A DNA stretch of 44,375 bases from CALBZH01 sp964538515 (GTDB lineage Bacteria; Desulfobacterota; Syntrophobacteria; Syntrophobacterales; Syntrophobacteraceae): positions 1-44,375 of the forward strand of contig CAZIEW010000045.1 of the NCBI GenBank assembly GCA_964538515.1, in the 5' to 3' direction. Positions 1 through 9,005 of the stretch are shown here, one piece after another (the stretch's first letter is position 1; every line of letters begins with the position of its first letter). The notes beneath the pieces were generated by a model that was given only the letters and a program-made list of their open reading frames with translations, had not been told where the DNA came from and ran no database searches. The translations under genes and the position numbers were made by a program.

Positions 1-126
1 GGCGTCCCATCTCCTTGAGTTTAGACCCCCACTGTGTTATGCGTACATTCGATATACCATTGGTTCCAATGCCTTCCGCTTGTGTTAGGCCTAATCAAGT
101 CGATTCATCGAAGGAGACGCACATTC

Positions 127-1524
127 ATGAGCGCTGTCGTTACGCGGTTTGCGCCAAGCCCCACGGGGTATCTGCACATTGGAGGGGCGCGAACTGCGCT
201 TTTCAGCTGGTTATACGCCCGGCACCATGGCGGGAAGTTCATTCTACGCATTGAAGACACCGATGAAGTTCGGTCCACGGAGGCGTCCGTTCAGGCCATT
301 CTGGACGCCATGCATTGGCTCGAGCTGGATTGGGATGAGGGGCCCTATTACCAAACGCAGCGGCTCGACACGTATAGGGATCATTTGCAGAAGCTGCTGG
401 ATCGGGGATCCGCCTATTACTGTGACTGCTCACCCGAAGAGCTGGCGCAGCGGCGCGAAGCGGCAAGGGCCGCCGGCCTCAAGCCCAAGTATGACGGTCG
501 ATGCCGCGATCGGGGTCTGGGGCCTGGTCCCAACCGAGTCATTCGGTTCCGTTCCCCTGACGTGGGCACGACGGTTTTGAACGATCTGATCAAGGGACCG
601 ATTTTTTTCGAGAACTCGGAACTGGACGATCTGGTCATTCAGCGCAGTGACGGGATGCCCACCTACAACTTCGCTGTGGTGATCGACGACGTGACGATGG
701 GCATCACCCACATCATACGTGGCGACGATCACGTCAATAACACGCCGCGTCAGATCCTGATCTACCAGGCTTTGGGGCAGACGCTGCCTCACTTTGCCCA
801 CGTTCCCATGATCCTCGGCCAGGACCGCGCCCGTATGTCCAAGCGGCATGGAGCCACCTCGGTGATGGCCTACAAGGACATGGGGTACCTTCCGGAAGCC
901 CTCATCAATTACCTGGTGCGATTGGGCTGGTCGCACGGAGACCAGGAAGTGTTCACGCGCGAGGAGCTTGTCCGGTACTTCACGCTGGATACGGTGGGCA
1001 AAGCGCCCAGCGTCTTCAACCCCGAAAAGCTGGAGTGGCTGAATGCGCATTACATCAAAGAGCGCGGGGCCGATTCCCTGGTGCCGCTCATAGAGCCGTT
1101 CCTTGAAGCCCGGGGGTATCCCGCGAAGCCCGCGGATTACCTCGCCAAAGCGGTGAGAACACTTCAGCCGCGCGCACCCAAGCTGACGGACATGGCCGAT
1201 GCCATGAAGTTTTATCTCGTGGACGAGGTGGAGATCGACCCTGCCGCGGCCAAGAAGTTTCTCGTCCCGGAAAACCGCCCGGCCATGGAAAAGGTCATGG
1301 CTGCCCTCGAGGCCATGGATTCGTTCAATGAGAAGGGCTTGGAAGCGGTTTTTGCCGCGGTGGTGCAGGAGCTTGGCGTCAAATTGGGCAAGATTGCACA
1401 GCCCGTGAGGGTTGCCCTGACGGGAACGACCGTGAGCCCCGGGTTGTTTGAGATTATCGATGTGCTGGGTAAAGATACCGCGCTGAAACGGATCAGGAGA
1501 GCGCTGCAGATGATGAGCGCGTGA
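127..1524 (+). CDS. gltX: Glutamyl-tRNA synthetase
   Basis: Class I aminoacyl-tRNA synthetase that charges tRNA(Glu) with glutamate in the cytoplasm; 465 aa, the usual size for bacterial GltX. The N-terminus carries the HIGH-type signature (PSPTGYLHIGGARTALF, His17) and the KMSKS loop appears as RMSKR at residues 236-240. The Glu-recognition stretch LRIEDTD is also present. The ATG at 127 is chosen because GAAGGAG (110-116) sits at good spacing before it and because family members start a few residues before RFAPSPTG. An upstream in-frame start at 34 would add 31 residues of non-homologous leader. Only one GltX-type gene lies in the window, so whether it is discriminating or also charges tRNA(Gln) cannot be told. 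A hairpin with a T-run follows the stop. Confidence 0.97.
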   Translation: MSAVVTRFAPSPTGYLHIGGARTALFSWLYARHHGGKFILRIEDTDEVRSTEASVQAILDAMHWLELDWDEGPYYQTQRLDTYRDHLQKLLDRGSAYYCDCSPEELAQRREAARAAGLKPKYDGRCRDRGLGPGPNRVIRFRSPDVGTTVLNDLIKGPIFFENSELDDLVIQRSDGMPTYNFAVVIDDVTMGITHIIRGDDHVNNTPRQILIYQALGQTLPHFAHVPMILGQDRARMSKRHGATSVMAYKDMGYLPEALINYLVRLGWSHGDQEVFTREELVRYFTLDTVGKAPSVFNPEKLEWLNAHYIKERGADSLVPLIEPFLEARGYPAKPADYLAKAVRTLQPRAPKLTDMADAMKFYLVDEVEIDPAAAKKFLVPENRPAMEKVMAALEAMDSFNEKGLEAVFAAVVQELGVKLGKIAQPVRVALTGTTVSPGLFEIIDVLGKDTALKRIRRALQMMSA

Positions 1525-1537
1525 GTCGGAGCACGAG

Positions 1538-1576
1538 GGATCCCGGGAGGCTACGCGCCCCCCGGGGATCTTTTCT
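1538..1576 (+). terminator. Rho-independent terminator after gltX
   Basis: GATCCCGGG (1539-1547) pairs with CCCGGGGATC (1561-1570), with one bulge and a GC-rich loop, and is followed at once by TTTT (1571-1574). It lies 14 nt after the gltX stop and before the histidine kinase start, so it probably separates the two genes. Confidence 0.6.
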
Positions 1577-1603
1577 GGGAAAGCAGCACGACAGGCGGAC
1601 GGC

Positions 1604-3823
1604 ATGGAAGCTCAAAGGACGACACAGTCCTTCTTGAATCGAATGCGTAACATGCCGCTCAGGTATCGTCTGAGCATTTCCTTCTTTTTTCTCGCCTTCT
1701 TTGGCACCACGTCTTTGACGGTTCTCGCCATCTTTAGTGAGAACGACTTGAGCAACCGCGAAGAGCGGGAGCGCATGCACGGCTATCACAGGGCCTTCGA
1801 TTACAATATTCAGGTCCAGGGCCGATGGGCGGTGAGTGTTGCGTCCAGCATGGCGCGAAATCCCGAAGTGGCAGGAGCCCTGGCCAACCATGACCGGATG
1901 AGACTCATCCAGCTGTGTTACCCGGCCTATGTCTTCATGAAGCGGCAGTACGGCATCAGCCAATTCAACTTCCACGTCCTTCCCCCCCGGATGTTCATTC
2001 GCCTTCAGCGTCTTTACGAGTTCGGCGACGATCTTGGCTACCGAAAGACGATCGCCGACGCGCTTTCGAGCGGAAACGAAACCTTTGGGCTCGAGGAAGG
2101 ATTGACGGGCTACGGCATACGAGGCGTGGCACCGGTCTATCATGAAGGCACGGTGGTCGGCAGCGTCGAGATCGGCTTCAACTTCGGCAGCGTCTTTCTC
2201 GAGGAGATGAAGAATCAATTCGGGATTGAAGCCTCGCTCTTGCTTCCGGCCCAAGATGGCACCTCGTTCAAAAGCCTGGAAAGCACCACCGGCCAGTCGT
2301 TCGTGCGGGAGGATCCGGCTTACCGGGAGGTTTTCACGACGGGTTGGCCCGCGATGCTGATCCGCAAGGAGGCCGGAAAAGAATTCTCCGTGTGGGTGCG
2401 GGCTGTCAGCGATTACCAGGGGAAGATCGTCGGGCTGGCAGAATTTCGTGTTGATCGGAGCGCTACGTTGAGGCTCATCGGCTATTATCGTTGGCTCATG
2501 ATCGGGGTCGGCGTTCTGGGCATGCTGTTCTCGGTCGGAGCGATCTACCTCATCAGTGGCTATTTTACCAAGCCGATTGGCAGAATGGTCACCTTCGCGC
2601 GGGAGATCGCGACGGGGAGCCAAGTCTATCCCTTGGGGCTGCGACCTTCGGGCGAAATCGGAGTCCTCGCCGAAGCGCTTGACGAGATGCTGCTTTCCCT
2701 GGAGCTGTCTCGTGAGAAGATCCGGGACTACGCTGAAAACCTCGAGCAGATGGTGCACTTGAGAACGCGCGCCCTTCGGGAGTCCGAAGAAAAGTACCGC
2801 ACCATGGTCGAAAGCATCCCCTTGGTTGTCTACAGGCTGCTTTCCAACGGTCGCACGATCTTCGTGAACCACTATGTCGAGGAATTGCTTGGGATCCCGG
2901 TTTGGCGTGTCATGCAGGATGTCGGGTTCTGGAAAAACAAGGTCTTGGAGGATGACCGGGTACGTGTCTGGCCCATGATGGACCGTTGCCTCAGGGAGGG
3001 CGTCGAGTTCAAGGCCGAGTATCGAATCCCGCACGCCAGCGGCAAGCAGGTCTTCGTCCTCGACCACGCACAGCCGATCCTTGACGAGCAGGGGCATGTC
3101 GAGACGGTAGATGGCTTCCTGGTGGATGTGACCGATCGGCATCGTCTGCAGCACCAGATTTTACAAACAGAAGAGCTCCGCACGCTCACCGAGATTTCCG
3201 CACGGCTGGCCCACGAGATCCGCAATCCGCTGGTGGCCGCGGGGGGGTTTGCGCGACGACTGCTGCGGGGGATGCCCGAGGAGGATCCTAACCGGGAGAA
3301 GGTCCAGATCATCGTTCAGGAGGTCGCGCGGCTTGAAAAGATACTCGAGAAAACGCTCGCCTACTTGAAGCCGTTCGAGATTGTGGCAGAGCGAGCGTCA
3401 CTCAATGATCTCGTCTTGGAGGTTCTGGCCGAGCAGCGGGATCTGTTCAAAGAGCACGTCATGACCTGCAGCGTGGATCTCGCATCGACGCTTCCCTTCG
3501 TGCCCCTTGACCGGCCCCTGTTCAAACGGGTGCTCGGGAGCGTTGTCCAGGCCATGGTGGGCTATTGCCACGGTCAGGGGGGGCTCAGCGTCCAGACCTA
3601 CTCGGGCGAGAACGCGGTGCACGCCGAGATGGAAGTGAGCAGCGTGCAGATCTCCCCGGATGACATCGACCACTTTTTCTACCCCTTCACGACGCGGCTC
3701 GATCCCAACAAGGCGCTCGATCTGCCCCTGGCCAAGATGATCATCCACAAGCACCGCGGGGTCATCCAGCTGCGCAGGAGTGAGCCCGACAAGCTCCTCA
3801 TGAACATCAGCATTCCCCTTTGA
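1604..3823 (+). CDS. Cache-HAMP-PAS sensor histidine kinase with degenerate ATP-binding domain
   Basis: Membrane sensor of 739 aa. TM1 is at about residues 20-45. A Cache-like extracytoplasmic sensing domain (about 50-290) follows, then TM2 (about 296-322), HAMP with a coiled coil to about 400, a PAS domain (about 400-520) and a DHp domain with a normal H-box (LAHEIRNPL, His537). The C-terminal region has the length and beta-strand pattern of HATPase_c but lacks its hallmarks. The N-box asparagines are replaced (LGSVVQAMVGY), no DxGxG G1 box is visible (SSVQISPDD stands there), and the G2 box reads NKALDLPLAK instead of GTGLGL. The F-box region FFYPFTT survives. It may be a pseudokinase that needs a partner or acts as an allosteric scaffold. 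No response regulator is adjacent. The ATG at 1604 has only a weak RBS; Met14 is an alternative. Confidence 0.85.
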   Translation: MEAQRTTQSFLNRMRNMPLRYRLSISFFFLAFFGTTSLTVLAIFSENDLSNREERERMHGYHRAFDYNIQVQGRWAVSVASSMARNPEVAGALANHDRMRLIQLCYPAYVFMKRQYGISQFNFHVLPPRMFIRLQRLYEFGDDLGYRKTIADALSSGNETFGLEEGLTGYGIRGVAPVYHEGTVVGSVEIGFNFGSVFLEEMKNQFGIEASLLLPAQDGTSFKSLESTTGQSFVREDPAYREVFTTGWPAMLIRKEAGKEFSVWVRAVSDYQGKIVGLAEFRVDRSATLRLIGYYRWLMIGVGVLGMLFSVGAIYLISGYFTKPIGRMVTFAREIATGSQVYPLGLRPSGEIGVLAEALDEMLLSLELSREKIRDYAENLEQMVHLRTRALRESEEKYRTMVESIPLVVYRLLSNGRTIFVNHYVEELLGIPVWRVMQDVGFWKNKVLEDDRVRVWPMMDRCLREGVEFKAEYRIPHASGKQVFVLDHAQPILDEQGHVETVDGFLVDVTDRHRLQHQILQTEELRTLTEISARLAHEIRNPLVAAGGFARRLLRGMPEEDPNREKVQIIVQEVARLEKILEKTLAYLKPFEIVAERASLNDLVLEVLAEQRDLFKEHVMTCSVDLASTLPFVPLDRPLFKRVLGSVVQAMVGYCHGQGGLSVQTYSGENAVHAEMEVSSVQISPDDIDHFFYPFTTRLDPNKALDLPLAKMIIHKHRGVIQLRRSEPDKLLMNISIPL

Positions 3824-3838
3824 GGGCGCTCGGGGCGA

Positions 3839-3860
3839 GCTGTTCCTAATGGGGAACAGC
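3839..3860. terminator. Hairpin between convergent genes
   Basis: A perfect 8-bp stem, GCTGTTCC (3839-3846) with GGAACAGC (3853-3860) and a 6-nt loop, lies between the convergent kinase and DUF1828 genes and covers the stop codon of the latter. There is no T-run on either side, so termination activity is only suggested by its position. Confidence 0.35.
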
Positions 3861-4310
3861 GCCTGCTTCCTGGTATTTGTGCCACATCATGAAGGAGCCG
3901 TCTTTCAGAGTCTCCAGCACGACACGGACGGCGCGGCTCATATCCTGGGGTCCGGCTCCCTTGGCGATCTGATAGTCAATGAGCTTGGCTCCTTGATCCT
4001 CCACCGCTCGCTGAAGGGCCTTCATGCTGCGGTCGTCTTTGGTCAGGTCCACGCCGTGTGCGAGGAGGAAGTTGAACAGTTCGCCGCCGTCCGTCACGAC
4101 CGAAAGATCCTCGCGATCCCCGACCGCACGCACATAGATCTCGATGCGGCTGCCGTCCGGCCAGTGCCAGTCGGTCAATACGGTAAAACCGTTGCCCATC
4201 GGAATGAGCTCCCAGCCGCTGAGCATCTCCTCAGCCAAACCTTCCCACAGTTCTTTCTCGTCCATGCGCTTTTCAGCTCCTGTTGATTGAGACGATGAAG
4301 CCGGATTCAT
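3846..4310 (-). CDS. DUF1828-like protein at the end of the ABC exporter operon
   Basis: Protein of 154 aa (139 aa if the internal Met16, ATG at 4265, is used). The centre (WPDGSRIEIYVRAVGD, then LSVVTDGGELFNFLLAHGVDL) matches my memory of DUF1828, a domain seen in small bacterial and phage proteins of unknown role. The first ATG (4310) overlaps the stop of the upstream ABC gene as ATGA, which suggests translational coupling but has no Shine-Dalgarno. Met16 has AGGAG about 11 nt upstream. No signal peptide or TM segment is visible. Position suggests a link to the exporter, but the function is unknown. Confidence 0.7.
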   Translation of the reverse strand: MNPASSSQSTGAEKRMDEKELWEGLAEEMLSGWELIPMGNGFTVLTDWHWPDGSRIEIYVRAVGDREDLSVVTDGGELFNFLLAHGVDLTKDDRSMKALQRAVEDQGAKLIDYQIAKGAGPQDMSRAVRVVLETLKDGSFMMWHKYQEAGAVPH

Positions 4311-6094
4311 TGGCCGTTCTGCAGGGTCTGCAGATGGTAATAGAGACCCTGCCGCGTCATGAGGGCGTCATGGCTCCCTTCCTCCGCGATGCGGCCATGG
4401 TGCATGACCAGAATCCGGTCGGCGCGCCGGATCGTGGAAAGCCGGTGGGCAATGACGATGTTGGTGCGGTTGACGAACGCAGACTGGATCGCCTGCTCAA
4501 GCAGCATTTCCGTTTCCGTGTCCACGTTGGCGGTCGCTTCGTCCAGCACGAGGATGCGAGGATTTCTGGCCAGAACGCGGCCGATCGCGAGAAGCTGCTT
4601 CTGGCCTGCGGAAAGGTCCATGCCACCTTCGCCGATTCGCGTTTCGAGACCGTTCGGAAGCCGCCGGACGACCTCTTCCAACTGAGACAGGTGAATGACC
4701 CGCCGCAGTGCTTCCTCACTCAGCTCAAGATCGAGGAGGATGTTCTCTCGAAAGGTACCGGGTACGATCAGAACATCCTGCATGACCAGCCCGATGTGAA
4801 GCCTCAGCCACGAGGGGTCCAGGGATCGAATGTCCGTCCCATCAAGCTTAACGGCCCCACGGATCGGATCGTAGAATCGTTCGAGCAAGTTAATGACCGT
4901 CGTCTTTCCCGAGCCGGTTGCGCCCACGATGGCGAGCGTCTCCCCGGGGCTCACATGGAACGAAAGGTCCTCCAGGACGAGCCGGTCGGGCTCGTAGGCG
5001 AAATCGACATGCTCGAAGTCGATGCTCCCCTCCAGTCGAGCGGGCCGAGAGGGGGAAGCCGGTACCGGTAGGCGCTCCCGGCTGTCGATCAGCTGGAAGA
5101 TACGCTCCGCCGATGCCATGGCCGACTGCACAATGGAATACTTCTGGGAGAGCTCGCGCAGGGGCTGGAAGAAGAGCCGGACGTACGAGATGAAGGCGGC
5201 GAGGACGCCGATCGTCATGTAACTGCCGAGGATCTGGCCGCCTCCGTACCAAAGGATGAGTGCCAGCGCGAGGGCGTTCATGACCTCGATGAGCGGTACG
5301 AATATCCCGAAGACATGAATCTGGTAAAGGGCGGCGCCGTAATAGCGGTCATTCAGTCCGAGGAATCGCTTGCGGAAATCGTTTTCGCGAACAAAGAGCT
5401 GCACGATGGAGATCCCGGTCACCGTCTCCTGAATGAACGCATTGATTGCGGCAAGCTCCGAGCGAATACGGCGGAACGCGTCACGGCTTAATCTGCCGAA
5501 AACGAGCGTGATGATCAGAATGAAAGGAAACGTCAGCCCCACGAGAAGGGCCAACCGCCAGTTCATCCAGAAAAGGATTCCCAAAATGCCGAGGAGGCGG
5601 ACGCCGTCGTTGAACAGGGTGACGATGACGGAGGTGAACATCTCGTGCAGGTTTTGGATGTCGTTGGTGAGCCTTGTGACGAGGCGCCCGACGGGGCGGC
5701 CGTGAAAATAGGAGAGATCAAGCCCCAAGGCATGGGCAAACATCTGTTGACGCAGACTGTGCATGGCCCTTTGCCCAGCCCACTCCAAGATCACCACCTG
5801 AAAGAAGTTGGCCGCGAACCCGATAAGGACGACACCCAGAAAGACCCCGGCGAGGGCTCCGATTGCCGCTACCCGCTCGTTCACGGGCAGGGAGGCGTCG
5901 ATGATGTAACGGTCCATGGCTTGCTGAAAAATCCAGGGCAGAGCAAGGCTCGAAGCCGTAATGACCAGGGAGAGCAGAACGGCCCAGATCACCCCTCGCC
6001 ACTGGGGAAGCATGAACCGCACGAGACGGCGCCACAGGTGAATGTCGCCGAAGTGAGTCGGGTAGTCGTCTTCGTAGTAGCCGTAATCAAGCAT
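4307..6094 (-). CDS. ABC exporter half-transporter with the catalytically competent NBD
   Basis: MsbA/LmrD-type half-transporter, 595 aa: an N-terminal six-helix exporter TMD (about 30-330), then an NBD (about 350-590). The NBD is canonical at Walker A (GATGSGKTT) and Walker B with catalytic Glu (ILVLDEATANVD), and has the H-loop His (IVIAHRLSTI). Its signature motif is altered to LSAGQ. The other subunit has the opposite pattern, which is what heterodimeric exporters such as TM287/288, BmrCD and LmrCD show: one competent and one degenerate nucleotide site. It starts 8 bases inside the 3' end of the partner gene, so the two are surely co-translated. Substrate unknown; drugs, lipids or peptides are possible. 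Confidence 0.93.
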   Translation of the reverse strand: MLDYGYYEDDYPTHFGDIHLWRRLVRFMLPQWRGVIWAVLLSLVITASSLALPWIFQQAMDRYIIDASLPVNERVAAIGALAGVFLGVVLIGFAANFFQVVILEWAGQRAMHSLRQQMFAHALGLDLSYFHGRPVGRLVTRLTNDIQNLHEMFTSVIVTLFNDGVRLLGILGILFWMNWRLALLVGLTFPFILIITLVFGRLSRDAFRRIRSELAAINAFIQETVTGISIVQLFVRENDFRKRFLGLNDRYYGAALYQIHVFGIFVPLIEVMNALALALILWYGGGQILGSYMTIGVLAAFISYVRLFFQPLRELSQKYSIVQSAMASAERIFQLIDSRERLPVPASPSRPARLEGSIDFEHVDFAYEPDRLVLEDLSFHVSPGETLAIVGATGSGKTTVINLLERFYDPIRGAVKLDGTDIRSLDPSWLRLHIGLVMQDVLIVPGTFRENILLDLELSEEALRRVIHLSQLEEVVRRLPNGLETRIGEGGMDLSAGQKQLLAIGRVLARNPRILVLDEATANVDTETEMLLEQAIQSAFVNRTNIVIAHRLSTIRRADRILVMHHGRIAEEGSHDALMTRQGLYYHLQTLQNGQ

Positions 6095-7898
6095 GGAGGT
6101 GCTCTGGGTCCGACGTCATCTGCTGCCGGTAAATGGTTCGATAGTAAAGACTTGCTTCCATCAGCTCCTCGTGGGAGCCGCGTGCCACGATCTCCCCATG
6201 GTCCAGGACCACAATCTCGTTCGCGTCGGCCAAAGGGGCCACCCGGTGAGAGACCACGATGCAGGTCCGTCCGCGCAGATAGGTGGCGATCGAGCGTATG
6301 ATCGCGTGCTCGGTTTCCGTGTCCACGGCGGAAAGGCCGTCGTCGATGATGACAATGGGCCGGTCGAGCAGCAGGGCTCGTGCGAGGGCGACGCGCTGCC
6401 GCTGGCCTCCGGAAAGCTTGACTCCACGCTCTCCGACGCGTGTCTGGTAGCCGTCCTTCATGAGAAGAATCTCGTCGTGGATGGCCGCCGCACGGGCGGC
6501 CGTTTCGATTTCAACCTGGGTGGCGTCCGGCTTTCCCATGGCGATGTTGGTGGCGATGGTTTCCGAAAACAGGGCCACCTCCTGGGGAACGTAGGCGATG
6601 GAGCTTCGTACGGTGGCAAGGTCGAATTGATTGACGTCCATCCCGTCGAAGAAGATCGTTCCGTCCGGAACGGGGTAGAGCCGTGCGAGGAGGTTGGCCA
6701 GGGTGGTCTTTGCGGACCCCGTTCTGCCGACGATGCCCAGAACGAGCCCGGGCCGGATGTTCAGATGGATATGCTTCAGAACCGGCTCGTCGTGATTCGG
6801 GAACGCGAAGCAAAGGTCCTTGACGAGGATCGCTCCCTCGGTGATGGGGGTCAAAAGCGGCGTGTCGACCGGCGTGAACGAGGACTCCTCCTGCAGTAGA
6901 CTCTGAATCCGAGAAAGGGACGTCACGCCCCGCTGAAAGAGGTCGGCCACCCATCCCAGGGCCATCATGGGCCAGCTGATGAGATAGAGGTAGCTGATGA
7001 AGGCAACGAAGTCCCCTGTCGTGATGCTCCCCGCTATGGTCATCCGGCCGCCCACGAAGAGAACCAGCAGGAGGCTCACATTCCCGATGAAAATGGAGAC
7101 GGGAAAGAGCGTTCCGTAAATTCTCGCGAGGCGGATGTTGTTGTGGACGTAAGCCTCCCCCAGCGCATCGAAGCGCCTGACATGGGGCTCTTCCTGATTG
7201 TAGGCCTTGATGAGGCGGATGTTGGAAAAGGAGGACCGCACGAATTCCGTGAGCGTCGAAAACTGCTCCTGAACGGACTTGAACCGTTGGTGAAGGCGGG
7301 CGGAAAGCATCCGCGTCAAAATGGCCAGCAGCGGCATGGGAGCCAGAGCCAGGACGGTCAGCCCCGGATGGATGCAAAGCATGAAGCCGAAGGCAGCAAG
7401 CCCCATGAACACCGCGTCCACCGCAGCCACAACCCCCATGCCGCAGGCGAGCTGAACCGACGACAGGTCGTTTGTCGCGTGTGCCATGATGTCGCCAGTG
7501 GTGACCCGCTGGAAAAACGGTCTATCGAGGATCAGGAGGTGTGAGAAGAGTCGGTTCCTCAGGTCCGATTCCACCAGGCGTGAAAACCCGAGCAGCAGGG
7601 CGCGCCACCCGTAGCGCAACGCGGCAATGAAGACGGCGAGCAGCATCACCAGGCCAGCCTGCTGCAGGAGACTGGTCGAGGTCGCCGCGCCTCGCTCGAG
7701 GCCGTCCACGGCGCTTTTAATGATCCGCGGAACCAGGAGCTGGAAAAGGTCTACGGCCATGAGCGCGAGAAAGCCAAGGACGATTCGCCAAACGTATCGG
7801 CGGAAATAGGGGGTGATGAGGCCCAAGGAGTCCCACGGGCCGGCGGCATCGGCCTTATCCCTGCCGGCCCGTACCGCCGTTTTCAGGAGCTTTCTCAC
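6087..7898 (-). CDS. ABC exporter half-transporter with degenerate NBD
   Basis: Partner of the next gene, 603 aa with TMD then NBD. Two catalytic positions depart from consensus. Walker A reads GRTGSAKTT, with Ala where the last Gly of GxxGxGK(S/T) should be. Walker B ends in IIDDGLSAVD, with Asp instead of catalytic Glu. The signature LSGGQ and the H-loop His (VVSHRV) are intact, so this subunit should supply the good signature to the partner's competent site. The start is GTG at 7898, with AGGA seven bases upstream overlapping the stop of the flavodoxin-like gene. The order (degenerate subunit first) matches TM287/TM288. Confidence 0.93.
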   Translation of the reverse strand: MRKLLKTAVRAGRDKADAAGPWDSLGLITPYFRRYVWRIVLGFLALMAVDLFQLLVPRIIKSAVDGLERGAATSTSLLQQAGLVMLLAVFIAALRYGWRALLLGFSRLVESDLRNRLFSHLLILDRPFFQRVTTGDIMAHATNDLSSVQLACGMGVVAAVDAVFMGLAAFGFMLCIHPGLTVLALAPMPLLAILTRMLSARLHQRFKSVQEQFSTLTEFVRSSFSNIRLIKAYNQEEPHVRRFDALGEAYVHNNIRLARIYGTLFPVSIFIGNVSLLLVLFVGGRMTIAGSITTGDFVAFISYLYLISWPMMALGWVADLFQRGVTSLSRIQSLLQEESSFTPVDTPLLTPITEGAILVKDLCFAFPNHDEPVLKHIHLNIRPGLVLGIVGRTGSAKTTLANLLARLYPVPDGTIFFDGMDVNQFDLATVRSSIAYVPQEVALFSETIATNIAMGKPDATQVEIETAARAAAIHDEILLMKDGYQTRVGERGVKLSGGQRQRVALARALLLDRPIVIIDDGLSAVDTETEHAIIRSIATYLRGRTCIVVSHRVAPLADANEIVVLDHGEIVARGSHEELMEASLYYRTIYRQQMTSDPEHLHA

Positions 7899-7907
7899 CG
7901 TCAGATC

Positions 7908-8507
7908 CTATCGCTCCTTCCAGGCTCGCAGCTCACGGACGAATTCCCTGCCTGCCTGGTAGGCTTCCTCCAAATACTCCGGGTGGCGCTGCGCGTCGCC
8001 TTCGAAATCGAGCCCCCGAAAGAGAAGGGTCTTGGCCAGCTCCATGTCCAAAACATCGAAAAAATATTTGATCGTGAGCAGGATTCCCTCGAAAAGCTTC
8101 GCTCCCTTGGTCGCCCCGACGGACAAGAAAAGCCCTTTCCGCTTGACCGTGCCTTTCCCGAACGGTACCCGGTCAATCCAGTACTTCTTGACCCACAGGG
8201 ATTGAAACCGATCCATGAACGCTTTGGTGTGGGCGCTCACGCTGTAGAAAAAGACGGGAGAGGCCAGCATGAGACCCTCGCTTCCCAGGATGAGATCCCG
8301 GACGTGCTGAAAATCGTCCTCGATGGCACAGCGGCCGGCCTCAATGCATCCATAGATCTCCAGGCACGGGCCTATCTGGTGATCGCGAAGCACCACTTCC
8401 TCGACCACCGCTCCCTCCTCACGCGCACCCCGTACGACCTCGCGAAGCAGGACGGCCGTGTTGCCGTTGCGTCTCGGACTTCCGTAAATTGCCGTGATCT
8501 TGAGCAT
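7908..8507 (-). CDS. Flavodoxin-fold NADPH-dependent FMN reductase family protein
   Basis: Flavodoxin-fold protein of 199 aa. The N-terminus ITAIYGSPRRNGNT is the FMN phosphate-binding loop of the NADPH-dependent FMN reductase/iron-sulfur flavoprotein family. Cysteines in the stretch GPCLEIYGC...GRC are typical of this group, though too few for a clear Fe-S motif. LMLASPVFFYSVSAHTKAFMDR is the conserved second flavin-contact region. The ATG at 8507 is preferred because GGAGG lies 8 nt upstream; a start 15 bases further up is possible. It is the first gene of the minus-strand operon and is 9 nt from the ABC gene. A redox role is likely; the substrate is unknown. Confidence 0.85.
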   Translation of the reverse strand: MLKITAIYGSPRRNGNTAVLLREVVRGAREEGAVVEEVVLRDHQIGPCLEIYGCIEAGRCAIEDDFQHVRDLILGSEGLMLASPVFFYSVSAHTKAFMDRFQSLWVKKYWIDRVPFGKGTVKRKGLFLSVGATKGAKLFEGILLTIKYFFDVLDMELAKTLLFRGLDFEGDAQRHPEYLEEAYQAGREFVRELRAWKER

Positions 8508-9005
8508 GAATGGATCCTCCATGCCAGTGCTCTTAGCAGAATCGTCCTCGAGAATCCATTCCTAATCAGCCGCATTCAACACGGTTCACTCGAAACCTCC
8601 AGCGAGGCCACTAGGCACGACGGGCGAGCCTGAAATCCCTCACGGTCGGCGCGAAAATTGCTCAAGAAGAATGCCATGCGATCCAGCCGGCCCAACCTGA
8701 CTTGGCCGGACACTCATCAAGACCTGGCACTTCGGGGAGACGATCACCTCGAAGAACACCATCCGATCCCGCAGGAGAATCGCATTGTGCCAAAGAGATG
8801 ACAAGCTATTGGCCGGCTTTGAGGCTGTCATGATTTTGACCTGGGCGGTCTGGCTGCACCCAGGCTAGCTGAGAAGGAGCTGGGAACCGGGCTGCATCCG
8901 GGACCCGCGTGCGTGGCTGAGATGCCGCGGATCAATGCCCCGGGGAGTCTGGTTTGGATAATGGAAGAGGAATGCGGCTTCAATGACAACGGACGGAGGT
9001 TGGAG
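8508..9005. other. Divergent intergenic region without a supported gene
   Basis: About 500 bp between the minus-strand flavodoxin/ABC operon and the plus-strand methyltransferase. Short open frames here have no convincing RBS or protein features. I found no clear sigma-70 pair and no riboswitch I can name. The stretch 8868-8940 is GC-rich and could fold, but I cannot assign it. Confidence 0.5.

Noticed and set aside
1..126. tRNA or other RNA gene before gltX
   Set aside because: GGTTCCAATGCC has a passing likeness to a T-arm, but no cloverleaf can be formed.
430..1605. Long minus-strand open frame opposite gltX
   Set aside because: His/Arg-rich shadow of a clear GltX gene, with no RBS or family features.
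1493..3154. 553-codon minus-strand open frame opposite the histidine kinase
   Set aside because: Runs across the gltX terminator and mirrors a well-defined kinase; high-GC third positions explain the openness.
8640..8831. 63-codon minus-strand open frame upstream of the methyltransferase
   Set aside because: No RBS and no recognisable features; left as intergenic.
8868..8940. Riboswitch-like stretch (GGCTGAGATGCC and a GC-rich foldable region)
   Set aside because: Recalls part of a THI box or a cobalamin element but lacks the conserved second halves, and the downstream gene does not fit.
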